From: Methanobacteriota archaeon | GTDB taxonomy: Archaea > Thermoplasmatota > Thermoplasmata > SG8-5 | Reading direction: 5' to 3' | Length of the DNA stretch: 40,281 nt | Assembly: GCA_013791785.1 (NCBI GenBank) | Contig: VMTD01000141.1 | Location: 1-40,281 of the forward strand | Part shown: piece by piece, positions 13,741 to 22,412 of the stretch | Position numbering within the stretch: position 1 is the stretch's first letter | Layout: every line of letters begins with the position of its first letter | Position numbers and translations under genes: made by a program | Notes under the pieces: model-generated | The model's input: the letters and a program-made list of their open reading frames with translations, nothing else | Told to the model about the DNA's origin: nothing | Database searches by the model: none

Positions 13741-14853
13741 ATGGCAATGACAAAGGACGAAATGAAGAAGGTCGTGATGAGCAAGAGACACGACTACACA
13801 AAAATGATACTCGGTATCAGCGGTGCCGTCTTCGCCCTGTTCGTCGTTCTTGCACTGCTCAACCTCACCAATCAGGTAGACTGGTCCATGAGGGCGCTCC
13901 CCACTACGGACCTCAATGAGAACGGTGTCATAGACAAACCGTATGAGATTGGCCTGGACACCAACGAGAACGGTATTATCGACTCGGGGGACGTTTTCGA
14001 CGGTCATGACTCGGGAGACCCATGGGACATGGACGGCGATGGTGATAGACAAGAGATAGACGGAATTCCCGACCAGGGACAATCGCCCATGCAACGATTC
14101 CTGAATTTCCTTTTCATAGGCATCGGAATAATGATGGGACCATACGCGTTCTATTCCTCCAAGAAACAACAGGATACCAAGGACATCGAGAAGCGGTTGC
14201 CGGATTTCCTGAGAGACGTGGCAGAAGCCGGTCGTTTCGGTATGACCCTGGCTGACGCCATAGTTGTTGCATCTTCGGGCAGATACGGGAAGCTCACACC
14301 CGAGATCAAGAAGATGGCTGCCCAGATCGAATGGGGTGTGACCGCCAGTGAGACCCTGAGACTGTTCTCCGAGAGGGTGAACACACCGCTGGTGCGCAGG
14401 GTAGTTACCATAGTCGTCAAGGCCAGCGATGCGGGCGGAAGCGTGGCGGACGTGCTGACCATGGTGGCCCACGATACAAAGGAAGAGCAGTATTCCGCTG
14501 CGGAGAGAAATCTCCAGATGAGCACGTACCTGGCCGTTATCTACATCTCCTTCGCTGTTTTCCTTGTAACCATTGTAATTCTGAATTTAACTTTCCTACC
14601 CAAGATAAGAATAGCCGGTACGAACGTGGCCGCCGCGGCCGAAGCAGCCGGCATCGAGGGCGGCGTCGGAGGCGCGTCTCTGGACGTTACGGCGATACCG
14701 GCCATCCAGATATGCTTCTTCCTGGCCGTCATGGCCCACGCCATAGGTGACGGGATTATGGCAGGGGTCCTGCAAAGCGGGAGCATAGCGAATGGGATGC
14801 GACACAGCATCATACTGCTGTTTCTGGGATTCCTGGTATTGACAGTGTTATAG
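13741..14853 (+). CDS. TadC-type membrane platform protein with an acidic Ca-binding-like loop (370 aa)
   Basis: A second T2SSF-type platform protein. One helix (about 22-42) is followed by an extracellular loop, a second helix (about 121-139), the cytoplasmic four-helix domain (about 140-265: RLPDFLRDVAEAGRFGMTLA and DAGGSVADVLTMVAHDT) and further helices (about 270-290, 325-370). The loop at 55-110 is unusual. It contains three acidic DxNxDG-like runs (TDLNENGVID at 56-65, DTNENGIIDSGD at 73-84, DMDGDGDRQEIDG at 97-109) that resemble EF-hand/dockerin or thrombospondin type-3 calcium loops. AGGAG at 13726-13730 serves the ATG. TadB and TadC would form a heteromeric platform. Confidence 0.9.
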   Translation: MAMTKDEMKKVVMSKRHDYTKMILGISGAVFALFVVLALLNLTNQVDWSMRALPTTDLNENGVIDKPYEIGLDTNENGIIDSGDVFDGHDSGDPWDMDGDGDRQEIDGIPDQGQSPMQRFLNFLFIGIGIMMGPYAFYSSKKQQDTKDIEKRLPDFLRDVAEAGRFGMTLADAIVVASSGRYGKLTPEIKKMAAQIEWGVTASETLRLFSERVNTPLVRRVVTIVVKASDAGGSVADVLTMVAHDTKEEQYSAAERNLQMSTYLAVIYISFAVFLVTIVILNLTFLPKIRIAGTNVAAAAEAAGIEGGVGGASLDVTAIPAIQICFFLAVMAHAIGDGIMAGVLQSGSIANGMRHSIILLFLGFLVLTVL

Positions 14854-14868
14854 AGGAGTGAGTGAAGA

Positions 14869-16581
14869 ATGGTTGACAGCGTTGCCGAGGAACAGGTCCC
14901 GATGCAAGAGGACGATGCACTTGAAATAAAAAAGAAGGGGCCCAACGCCTTTGACAATCTCAAAAAGGCATACATGATGAAACTCAAGGGAAAGAGGGCC
15001 ATCAAGATTGTCGCCCTGAAGGGCTCGCAGAACACCGAGAAGCAGATACTCGATGGCGTCACGGCCATTCCCAAGATTGTGGAAAAACATATCCAGGAGA
15101 TTGAAATAAATCCGGTAATTGACGGATATTCCTATGTCAGAATCAAGTACGACAATATTGGCAATGATTACCTTTACGAGGTCATCGAACCCCGCCTCAC
15201 CGAGGAAGAAGATGACATTCTGGAAGTTCTGAAGGAGACCATGGTGGACTCGCTGGAACTCATGATGGATTCCACAGTGGATGAGAAGGAGGCCTACCTG
15301 AGAAAGGGCATCGACAGCCTGCTGACAGAGATTGGTGTTACTCTCAACCCGGTATCCAAGGAGAGGGTAACGTATTACATTCTTCGCGATTTCCTCAGAT
15401 ACGGCGCCATCGATGTTACCATGATTGACCCACAGGTGGAAGACCTTTCCTGCGACGGTATGAACGTACCGCTCTACGTGTTTCACAGGAAGTACGGCTC
15501 CATCCAGTCCAATTTGAGGTTCAGAACATCCGAGGAACTGGATGGCTTCGTCGTATGGCTTGCCCAGCGTTGCGGCAAGCATATATCCGTGGCGGAACCC
15601 ATGCTGGACGCCACAATTCCGGACGGTTCCAGGTTGCAAGCAACATTAGGAATCCATGTAACCAAGCGCGGTTCGTCATTCACAATCAGGCGTTTCAGGG
15701 AAAATCCATTCACGCCGTTGGACATGATAAAGTTTAAAACCATGTCACTCGATATGATGGCTTATTTGTGGCTGTGCATTGAGAATGGTAAATCCATCCT
15801 GGTTTGTGGCGGTACTGCCAGCGGCAAGACCACAACGCTGAACGCAGTTCTGCTTTTCATACCTCCTCAGATGAAGATTGTCAGCATCGAGGATACGCGT
15901 GAGCTCAATTTGCCCCATGAAAACTGGGTGCCGCTTCTAACGCGCCACGGATTCGGAGGCAAGGATGCTTCCGGAAAAGCGGCCGGTGAAATTGACATGT
16001 TCGAACTTCTCACTGCCGCACTGAGGCAACGCCCCCAGTACATGATGATCGGTGAGGTCAGAGGTTCAGAAGCGTATGTCGTCTTCCAGGCAATGGCAAC
16101 CGGAAAAAGTGCATACACGACTTTCCATGCAGAAAGTGTCCAGGCAATGGTTCACAGAATGGAACAGCCGCCAATCGAGGTTCCCAGGGCACTCATCAGC
16201 GCACTGAACATGGTGCTCATCCAGGCCCAGGTAAAGGTCGGGACCAAGATGACCAGGCGCGTGAAATCGCTCACAGAAGTGGTGGGAATCAACCCGGACA
16301 ATAACGAACTTATCACAAACTCCGTCTATACCTGGAATCCGGCAGATGATACGTTCAATTACAGCGGTCACAGTTACATCTACGAAGAGATAGCTATCAC
16401 CAAGGGATGGAGCACAAGGGAAATGCTCCGTGAAGTGAAGAAAAGGACCAGGCTTTTGCTTTATCTGAAGAGCAAAAATGTCAGTTACCGCAATGTGGCT
16501 AAGTACGTTTCTGCTTATTACAAGGACCCGGACAAGGTCATGAAAGAAGTGGATGATTCCGGGTTTACGGGCGAGGAATAA
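14869..16581 (+). CDS. TadA-type secretion/pilus assembly ATPase, paralogue 2 (570 aa)
   Basis: A second complete ATPase of the same class, clearly paralogous to the gene at 11036 along its whole length (shared CDG[TM]NVP, QRCGK, GSSFTIRRF, TREINLPHENW/TRELNLPHENW). Walker A GGTASGKT is at 314-321, Walker B QYMMIGE ends at Glu396, and the His box TFHAES has His420. No catalytic loss is visible, so it should be active. Two ATPases serving one TadB/TadC pair may be an extension and a retraction motor or a mixed ring; the sequence does not decide. GAGGAGTG just after the tadC-type stop codon drives translation. It is the last gene of the operon. Confidence 0.95.
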   Translation: MVDSVAEEQVPMQEDDALEIKKKGPNAFDNLKKAYMMKLKGKRAIKIVALKGSQNTEKQILDGVTAIPKIVEKHIQEIEINPVIDGYSYVRIKYDNIGNDYLYEVIEPRLTEEEDDILEVLKETMVDSLELMMDSTVDEKEAYLRKGIDSLLTEIGVTLNPVSKERVTYYILRDFLRYGAIDVTMIDPQVEDLSCDGMNVPLYVFHRKYGSIQSNLRFRTSEELDGFVVWLAQRCGKHISVAEPMLDATIPDGSRLQATLGIHVTKRGSSFTIRRFRENPFTPLDMIKFKTMSLDMMAYLWLCIENGKSILVCGGTASGKTTTLNAVLLFIPPQMKIVSIEDTRELNLPHENWVPLLTRHGFGGKDASGKAAGEIDMFELLTAALRQRPQYMMIGEVRGSEAYVVFQAMATGKSAYTTFHAESVQAMVHRMEQPPIEVPRALISALNMVLIQAQVKVGTKMTRRVKSLTEVVGINPDNNELITNSVYTWNPADDTFNYSGHSYIYEEIAITKGWSTREMLREVKKRTRLLLYLKSKNVSYRNVAKYVSAYYKDPDKVMKEVDDSGFTGEE

Positions 16582-16583
16582 TA

Positions 16584-16615
16584 GATTTTAGATTTGGTGA
16601 TTGTAGATTTTAGAT
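16584..16615 (-). repeat. 32-base dispersed repeat, copy downstream of the Tad operon
   Basis: It begins 3 bases after the last Tad gene and is the inverted counterpart of 9873-9904 (29 of 32 matches). Its core ATCTAAAATCTACAAT is internally repetitive. Confidence 0.7.
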
Positions 16616-16717
16616 CGTTGCTAGCAGTTTGCCTGTCAATCGAAAATTTGCATGCTGCTGATAAGATTGCGAAAATGACGATATATCACGAGAAACAATT
16701 ATAGAAAAATTAAGGTG

Positions 16718-16738
16718 GGGGCCGGAGTTGCCGGCCCC
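16718..16738 (-). terminator. GC-rich hairpin after the 1843-residue surface protein gene
   Basis: A perfect 8-bp stem GGGGCCGG/CCGGCCCC with a 5-base loop lies just past the stop codon of the minus-strand gene. On that strand it is followed by CACCTTAATTTTT. The convergent Tad operon also ends nearby, so it may serve both. Confidence 0.5.
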
Positions 16739-16749
16739 ATTAATCTAGC

Positions 16750-19700
16750 CTACTGGCCGCCCTGTTGGTCGCCGCCGCCTTCCATGGGCCTTCTGACGAC
16801 CTTCTTTATTGGCTTTCTGATGATGCGCCTTGTGTGGTCGCCGCCCTCCGGTGGCTTGTCCTGGAACTCGTGGTTGCAGATGGGGCAGTTCTTCTCAGCG
16901 ATGTTGACTTCCATTCCGCAGGATGGACATGCTTTCTTGCCTGGTTGTGCAGATGATGGCTGCGAAGCAGGCGATGGCTGGGCCGATTGTGGAGCGACCT
17001 GTTGGGCCGGAACCTGTTGCGGGGTTGCCTGAGGCTGCTGCTGTGCGGGCTTCGGGGCTGCTGCCTGCTGGGGTGGAACCTGCTTTGGCTGTTCGCCTGG
17101 TTTGGCCCCGACCGGGGGCATCTTACCCTCGGGTTTGGCCGGTGGCAGCTTTCCCTCTGGTTTCTTGGGCGGCGTGTCAGGTTCACCCATGACGGAACCG
17201 CACTTGTGGCATATCTTGGCCGTTACGCTGTTTTCCATCTGACAAACCGGGCACGGTCTCGAACCCATGCGCTTCATCTCCTCATCCTCCTTGAGCCAGA
17301 GGTCGAATGTGATGAAAGTTGGTTGTTTAGCCCACCAGGCCTGGAATTCTGTTTCCGTGAATTCCTGCCCGAGATCATTCTTGGCCTCATCGCGGAATTT
17401 CCTGACAACGTCCTCAAACTGGCGCTTCATCTTGGCCTCGTAGTCATCAAGATTCTCGGTTCCCACAGTGAATTCTGTGCCGCAATCCGGGCAATTTTTC
17501 ACGTCCATGGGCACCCAGGCACCGCACACGCTGCACTTGGCCACCTCGGTCTCGAACTCCACGCCGCACTTGGGACACTTGGCCGCGCCCTCTGGTATGA
17601 AAGCACTGCATTCGCCGCACTGGACTGTCTTGCCCAGGCCCACGAAGTACAGATAGAGGCCTATGCCGACGATTACGGCCACCACTGCGAGTGCGATAAC
17701 TATGAGTATCCACCACGGGATGGACGGTGCAGTGTCAATCCTGAACCAGGATTGGACCTCGTTTATGTCATCGCCGTAGGCACGGATGGTGTAATTTCCT
17801 GCCGCGGTCACTGCGACGCTAGTGCTGAAGAAGCCGCCTGCGCTGCTGTTGACAATTACGGGTGCGTTGTCGCCGACAATTATGGTAACGAGAATTCCTT
17901 CCACGCCGATGTTCGCGCTGTCCGCACGGACTACAAGCCCGGTTATGAGAACGCTCTCCACCTCGCCCTCCACGAATACATTGTTGCCGATTGCCGGTAT
18001 CTGGAGAATGATCCTGAGTTCGGGCATGACAACCGGCACTTCATAAGTGTCATTGTTGTTCAACTCGTTATATTCCTCGATGTCGCCGTACAGCGATGTT
18101 ATGCCATCGTAATCTATGGCATCGGAATTGTTGAGTTCGGGGTCCACGAAGATGAACAATGTCTGATTTCCCACAGTTATGCTGGTGCAGCGCATCGTCA
18201 GGGTGATGTTGTCGCCGGTCTCCAGAAGCTCGACCAGAGTGTGGTTGAGCCTGCCCTGGAATTGCTCGTTGCCGTTTGCGTGCATGAGCTTGGTGGCATT
18301 GTAATCTTCCTGGCTGGCATAGACCTCGACTGCGAATTCCGCGGCATCGCTTATTCCGTTGTTGGATATGGTGACGTTCAGGAGGAACGCGTTTCCGTCG
18401 GTGGCCTGGGTCATGTTGTTGGCCAGTATGATCTCATCGATTGACATGTCCGGTCTGTTATCGTAGACGGTGAAGGTCTGCAATGCCTCGTTGCTTGTCA
18501 GGCCCAGACCGCTGGACTCATAGGCTATTGCCCTCAAATTGTAAATCTGCTGCAATCCGGGGGTGAGGGCTTCCATGGCAAGCATGGCGTAGGCCGCGCT
18601 TCCGGAAGAGATGGTGGAGAGGGTGTTGCTTCTGCCGATGAGTGTTGGGCCGTTATAGAAATTGACATATACACCGGAGGCGAACATCTCACCATCATTC
18701 TGCACTCTGGCCCTCAGGGTGACCATGGTTCTGTTGGAGGTCTCTATTATTACTGTTCCGAACCCGAGGCCGATATTGGCCATGTTCGTGCCCTCGACGA
18801 CGCTGAAATCTGTTATCGCCAGGCCGGGATATTCCCTGACTATGAGCTGCCTTGGCCAGGCGCTGTTGTTGTTATTAGTCTCGTCAACCTCGGTTATGGC
18901 ATCGGCCCGATCCACATACACGAGTATGTAGTAGGTGCTGTTCATCGTGAATGTGACTGGTATGCTGGCAACGGCAACCGAATCCACCGGTATGTTGGCT
19001 ACGGTCGCATTTCCAAGGAGAGCGCCGCTGTTAAGTTCGTAGAAAGAGACAAGAACATCGGTCGCATTCGCATCGCCCAGGTTCCAGACATTGGAATAGA
19101 TGGTGAACTGGCGGTCCACCAGGGGATTGTTGTCAGAGAACCACACATCGCTGTACTGCCGGATGGCCAGGTCCGCCTGGGAAGTAACGTTCAGATTGAC
19201 GTAGTCCTTATTGTTCGCAGTGTCCTGTTCCTTGAGTGGGGTGATGGACACCGTGATATTGTGCTGGCCGACATCGCTCGCCAGATACCAGGTGTACGGG
19301 AATGATATGTTGATGAACTGGGTAGAGGCAAGGGTCTGAATGACCTCCTGGTGCATGGTGGTTGGAGCGCCATCATAATAATCCTGGAACCATACCACGA
19401 TTCCGGTGGCTGTGGCGTCTCCTATGTTGGAGATTGTTGCATTCACCAATATCTCGTTGCCGCGACCGATGCTGCTGTTGGCCATAAGCGGGAAAACCGT
19501 GAGAATGGGAGCAAGGTCCGGCAACACATTTTCCAGGACGACAGTCCTGGCAGCCAGGGCATTGGCCTGGAGCATCTCATTCAGGGAGTAGGTCGGCAGG
19601 CCCAGAGATATTGACTTGGAGTGGGTCTTGGCATATCCCACATACTGGGTATCCACCTTGTAGTTGTTGTATGGGGTGGAGCCGGTCGCGTTGATTAAAT

Positions 19701-22281
19701 CGCTGATTACCGGAACCCTGTAAACGCCGGTGATGTTCGTCAGACCGTTGTTATTGAGCGTCGCGGCAAACTGGGGGTGCGTCGTTGTGTTTATCCAGAC
19801 GTAGGCATTCGTGAGGCCATTCGGCGGGGTAAGACCGTTATTCACGGTTATTGCAACCCACCTGTAAATCCAGACAAATGCATTGCCCGTCGGTTGTATG
19901 GTGAATGCGGCGGACGGGGAGTAACAGCCAATGAGGCGGGCCTCCGAGGTTCCTGTGAATTTCGTTATGCTCTGAGCGAAGCTGGTGCTTCTGGCCCATA
20001 ATCTCACGTTAGCGTCCGGGCCGGTACCGAAACCGCCCCCGAGGACGGTGGTGTCCAGAACAATCTCGGCATCGTCATAGGCCATTATGTTCATTGCCGA
20101 TGTGGTTCTTGAACCGGTCATTGTCAGGTTTGCACCGTCCATCAGTGTTATCGTTATCGGGGTGCTGCCCTGGGTGCTCATGGCAACGTTGTTCAAGATT
20201 AGCGTACCCTGGCCCCTGACTATAATTTCGAAAGGCGCCGTGTCCGAATAGGCCAATTTCAGGTTTGCATTGGTTATTGTTAGCGTGGCCGAATCCTCAA
20301 CAACGATAAAATCGTTTATGGTCATTGGCTCCACCGCGGAACCGCCAATGGACACATCGCCGGTGTTGAAATTGACCACAAGGCCCGGAGAACCGATTGG
20401 TCTGGGAAGGGCGAGGCCATCCAACGAGACCTGGTAAGATACAGTATTATCCGCCGGCATTATGTTGGGGAACGGTCTGAAGTCACAGGGCGTGTAGCTG
20501 TAATTGGTGCCATAATTGACATCAACCTCATATTCACCCACATGGTCTCCGTTGGGGTAATTGGTGGAGTTGAGGAATGTGGTGAGCAACGGAATCATCG
20601 CATGCCCGTTGGAACCGGTCATGTTGAATTCCGCCGGAATTACGCCGTAAACGCGGTTCAGATAATCAGTCATCCGCACCTTGGCGCTGTCGGTTGTATT
20701 TGTGAGGTCGTTTATCTCAAACACCATATCAACGACGGTCTGGTTGGTGAAATAGAACGTTGAGTTTATGATTGCATCCGGCACGGCCAGTCCGTACTTG
20801 TCCACGACCTCGATATCCAGCCACTTGTAGTAATAGGCTTCACAATCGGAACCGACGCGTATGGGCATGTAGTCCAGCAGGGGGTCTGCCCCCACCGGGA
20901 TCTCCAAGAAGTCTCTGATGCCGGTGATGCCGCCCTCGTCCTCGCTTATGGACATGTTGTAAAGATGCAGGTTGGCACCGTTGATCAGGTCGAAGGCATT
21001 CTTGGCATGATAGTTGTCAATGGCAGAGGTCCAATCAATGCCCACATAGCTGTTGATTATGGACATGTCGGCGTTATCTAAAACAATAGATGATGTTGGA
21101 TTAAAACGTGGATACAATTCCACTACTAATAAAATTTGATCGAACAATACTGCGGCTTCTGCATCCAAATCAGTATTTGCGAATCGTACATTCGAAGATG
21201 CTAGTTCTGAGATTGTTGGAGTGGGTGACAGAAGTATAGATGTGCCTGTTGTCGTGGGCGGATAAGATTGGTTTGCCTGTAACAATAATATTGGTTGAAA
21301 TGTACCACCATCAACACACCATTCAATGTAATCACTGCTATCATATCCACCAACACCAGTCTCTGATGTGTTGTATGATACTTCAACTCGTACACTATTC
21401 ACAAGATACATATCATCATTATAGCCATTCGTCGTAAAATCAGTAATATCTAATACTTGTGCTGAAAGACCTGATGAAACTTTCATATAATTCAAGTCTA
21501 AATTAATTAGATTATTAACATCACCTATAGGCGGGGGGGATGTTGCAGCAACAGATGGAGGGAAATATTCAATAAATGTACTTGGTACCATATCCACGTC
21601 CTCATATTGTTCATCAATCCTGGAGTCTGCGATGGTGACGCCCGGGCAATCCACGAACTTCATTATGGGAGCATCGTCCTGGGCGTCGGTCAGGTCCCTA
21701 GCGGTGAAATCCCACCAGTAGCTGACAACGTCCCTGAAGGTCGGGTAATCCTCTGCCCAGTCCGTGTAGAACATGGCCGGTTCCAATCCGGTTATCCAGG
21801 AGTCGTTGATGTATGTGTTTGTGTTGGTGACATTGAGCCAGCCGGGGAATGCCAGCACGGAGTTTCTGGTCATTTCGAAGGTAGCGTCAGTCAAGGTGAT
21901 GCTGAAGAACGGGTCCCAGGCGGCTTGGGGTGTGGCTCCCGTGGTGATGGTGGAGTTCTCCATTATTAGATTGGCGTTATTGACATTGATGAAATAACTC
22001 GTATTGTCGTCTTGGAGGAAGTTCAGGGTACTGTTAATTATTCGGAGGGTTCCACCATTCTGAACGGTTATATTGAAGTCAGCATCGTAGGTGCCCCAAT
22101 TTTCGATGGTAAAAGTGGTTCCATCAATTATCGACGGCACCAATGCAGGTGTCGGCGGCACCGGTTCGGCGCCTGAACCCACCTGGGTTGTCAGCAAACC
22201 GATGAAGGCACCGGCAACCATGCACCACAGTATGAATACGCTCACAAGCTTCTGCACTGTATTCGAGTTTTCTTTGCTCAT
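16750..22281 (-). CDS. Giant membrane-anchored surface protein with CARDB domains and cytoplasmic zinc ribbons (1843 aa)
   Basis: An N-terminal signal sequence (VSVFILWCMVAGAFIGLL, about 13-30) exports the chain. The first ~900 residues are Asn/Thr-rich and repetitive in the manner of right-handed beta-helices (ITVQNGGTLRIINSTL, NANLIMENSTITTG). Four CARDB-type Ig-like domains follow (near 925, 1037, 1153 and 1277), then another beta domain (about 1415-1515) and one membrane helix (IPWWILIVIALAVVAVIVGI, about 1520-1545). The tail is inside the cell: four zinc ribbons (near 1550, 1575, 1675 and 1780), a charged helical part and a Pro/Gln/Ala linker. Very many N-glycosylation sites suggest a glycosylated cell-envelope protein. 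Residues ~224-401 are encoded by AT-rich DNA unlike the rest. GGGGTGA six bases before the ATG fixes the start; the TATA box at 22367-22378 gives a leader of about 60 bases. The ligand is unknown. Confidence 0.88.
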   Translation of the reverse strand: MSKENSNTVQKLVSVFILWCMVAGAFIGLLTTQVGSGAEPVPPTPALVPSIIDGTTFTIENWGTYDADFNITVQNGGTLRIINSTLNFLQDDNTSYFINVNNANLIMENSTITTGATPQAAWDPFFSITLTDATFEMTRNSVLAFPGWLNVTNTNTYINDSWITGLEPAMFYTDWAEDYPTFRDVVSYWWDFTARDLTDAQDDAPIMKFVDCPGVTIADSRIDEQYEDVDMVPSTFIEYFPPSVAATSPPPIGDVNNLINLDLNYMKVSSGLSAQVLDITDFTTNGYNDDMYLVNSVRVEVSYNTSETGVGGYDSSDYIEWCVDGGTFQPILLLQANQSYPPTTTGTSILLSPTPTISELASSNVRFANTDLDAEAAVLFDQILLVVELYPRFNPTSSIVLDNADMSIINSYVGIDWTSAIDNYHAKNAFDLINGANLHLYNMSISEDEGGITGIRDFLEIPVGADPLLDYMPIRVGSDCEAYYYKWLDIEVVDKYGLAVPDAIINSTFYFTNQTVVDMVFEINDLTNTTDSAKVRMTDYLNRVYGVIPAEFNMTGSNGHAMIPLLTTFLNSTNYPNGDHVGEYEVDVNYGTNYSYTPCDFRPFPNIMPADNTVSYQVSLDGLALPRPIGSPGLVVNFNTGDVSIGGSAVEPMTINDFIVVEDSATLTITNANLKLAYSDTAPFEIIVRGQGTLILNNVAMSTQGSTPITITLMDGANLTMTGSRTTSAMNIMAYDDAEIVLDTTVLGGGFGTGPDANVRLWARSTSFAQSITKFTGTSEARLIGCYSPSAAFTIQPTGNAFVWIYRWVAITVNNGLTPPNGLTNAYVWINTTTHPQFAATLNNNGLTNITGVYRVPVISDLINATGSTPYNNYKVDTQYVGYAKTHSKSISLGLPTYSLNEMLQANALAARTVVLENVLPDLAPILTVFPLMANSSIGRGNEILVNATISNIGDATATGIVVWFQDYYDGAPTTMHQEVIQTLASTQFINISFPYTWYLASDVGQHNITVSITPLKEQDTANNKDYVNLNVTSQADLAIRQYSDVWFSDNNPLVDRQFTIYSNVWNLGDANATDVLVSFYELNSGALLGNATVANIPVDSVAVASIPVTFTMNSTYYILVYVDRADAITEVDETNNNNSAWPRQLIVREYPGLAITDFSVVEGTNMANIGLGFGTVIIETSNRTMVTLRARVQNDGEMFASGVYVNFYNGPTLIGRSNTLSTISSGSAAYAMLAMEALTPGLQQIYNLRAIAYESSGLGLTSNEALQTFTVYDNRPDMSIDEIILANNMTQATDGNAFLLNVTISNNGISDAAEFAVEVYASQEDYNATKLMHANGNEQFQGRLNHTLVELLETGDNITLTMRCTSITVGNQTLFIFVDPELNNSDAIDYDGITSLYGDIEEYNELNNNDTYEVPVVMPELRIILQIPAIGNNVFVEGEVESVLITGLVVRADSANIGVEGILVTIIVGDNAPVIVNSSAGGFFSTSVAVTAAGNYTIRAYGDDINEVQSWFRIDTAPSIPWWILIVIALAVVAVIVGIGLYLYFVGLGKTVQCGECSAFIPEGAAKCPKCGVEFETEVAKCSVCGAWVPMDVKNCPDCGTEFTVGTENLDDYEAKMKRQFEDVVRKFRDEAKNDLGQEFTETEFQAWWAKQPTFITFDLWLKEDEEMKRMGSRPCPVCQMENSVTAKICHKCGSVMGEPDTPPKKPEGKLPPAKPEGKMPPVGAKPGEQPKQVPPQQAAAPKPAQQQPQATPQQVPAQQVAPQSAQPSPASQPSSAQPGKKACPSCGMEVNIAEKNCPICNHEFQDKPPEGGDHTRRIIRKPIKKVVRRPMEGGGDQQGGQ

Positions 22282-22366
22282 TTAGTTCACCCCGGAATTC
22301 CGAGTAAATATTCCCCAACGTGGATGGTTTCGGGTTTGTATTGGATAATATTCAGTAATCGTTATG

Positions 22367-22378
22367 TTATATATATAT
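22367..22378 (-). promoter_or_regulatory. TATA box for the giant CARDB protein gene
   Basis: ATATATATATAA on the minus strand, about 90 bases before the ATG at 22281, in the 131-base gap after the protease gene. Confidence 0.5.
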
Positions 22379-22412
22379 GTTATGAGGAAACAGCATAATT
22401 TTTCATGGTAAT

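Noticed and set aside
21077-21612. Variable region of a diversity-generating retroelement
   Set aside because: No reverse transcriptase or template repeat is seen, and the AT-rich change affects all codon positions over ~535 bases rather than a short C-terminal cassette.
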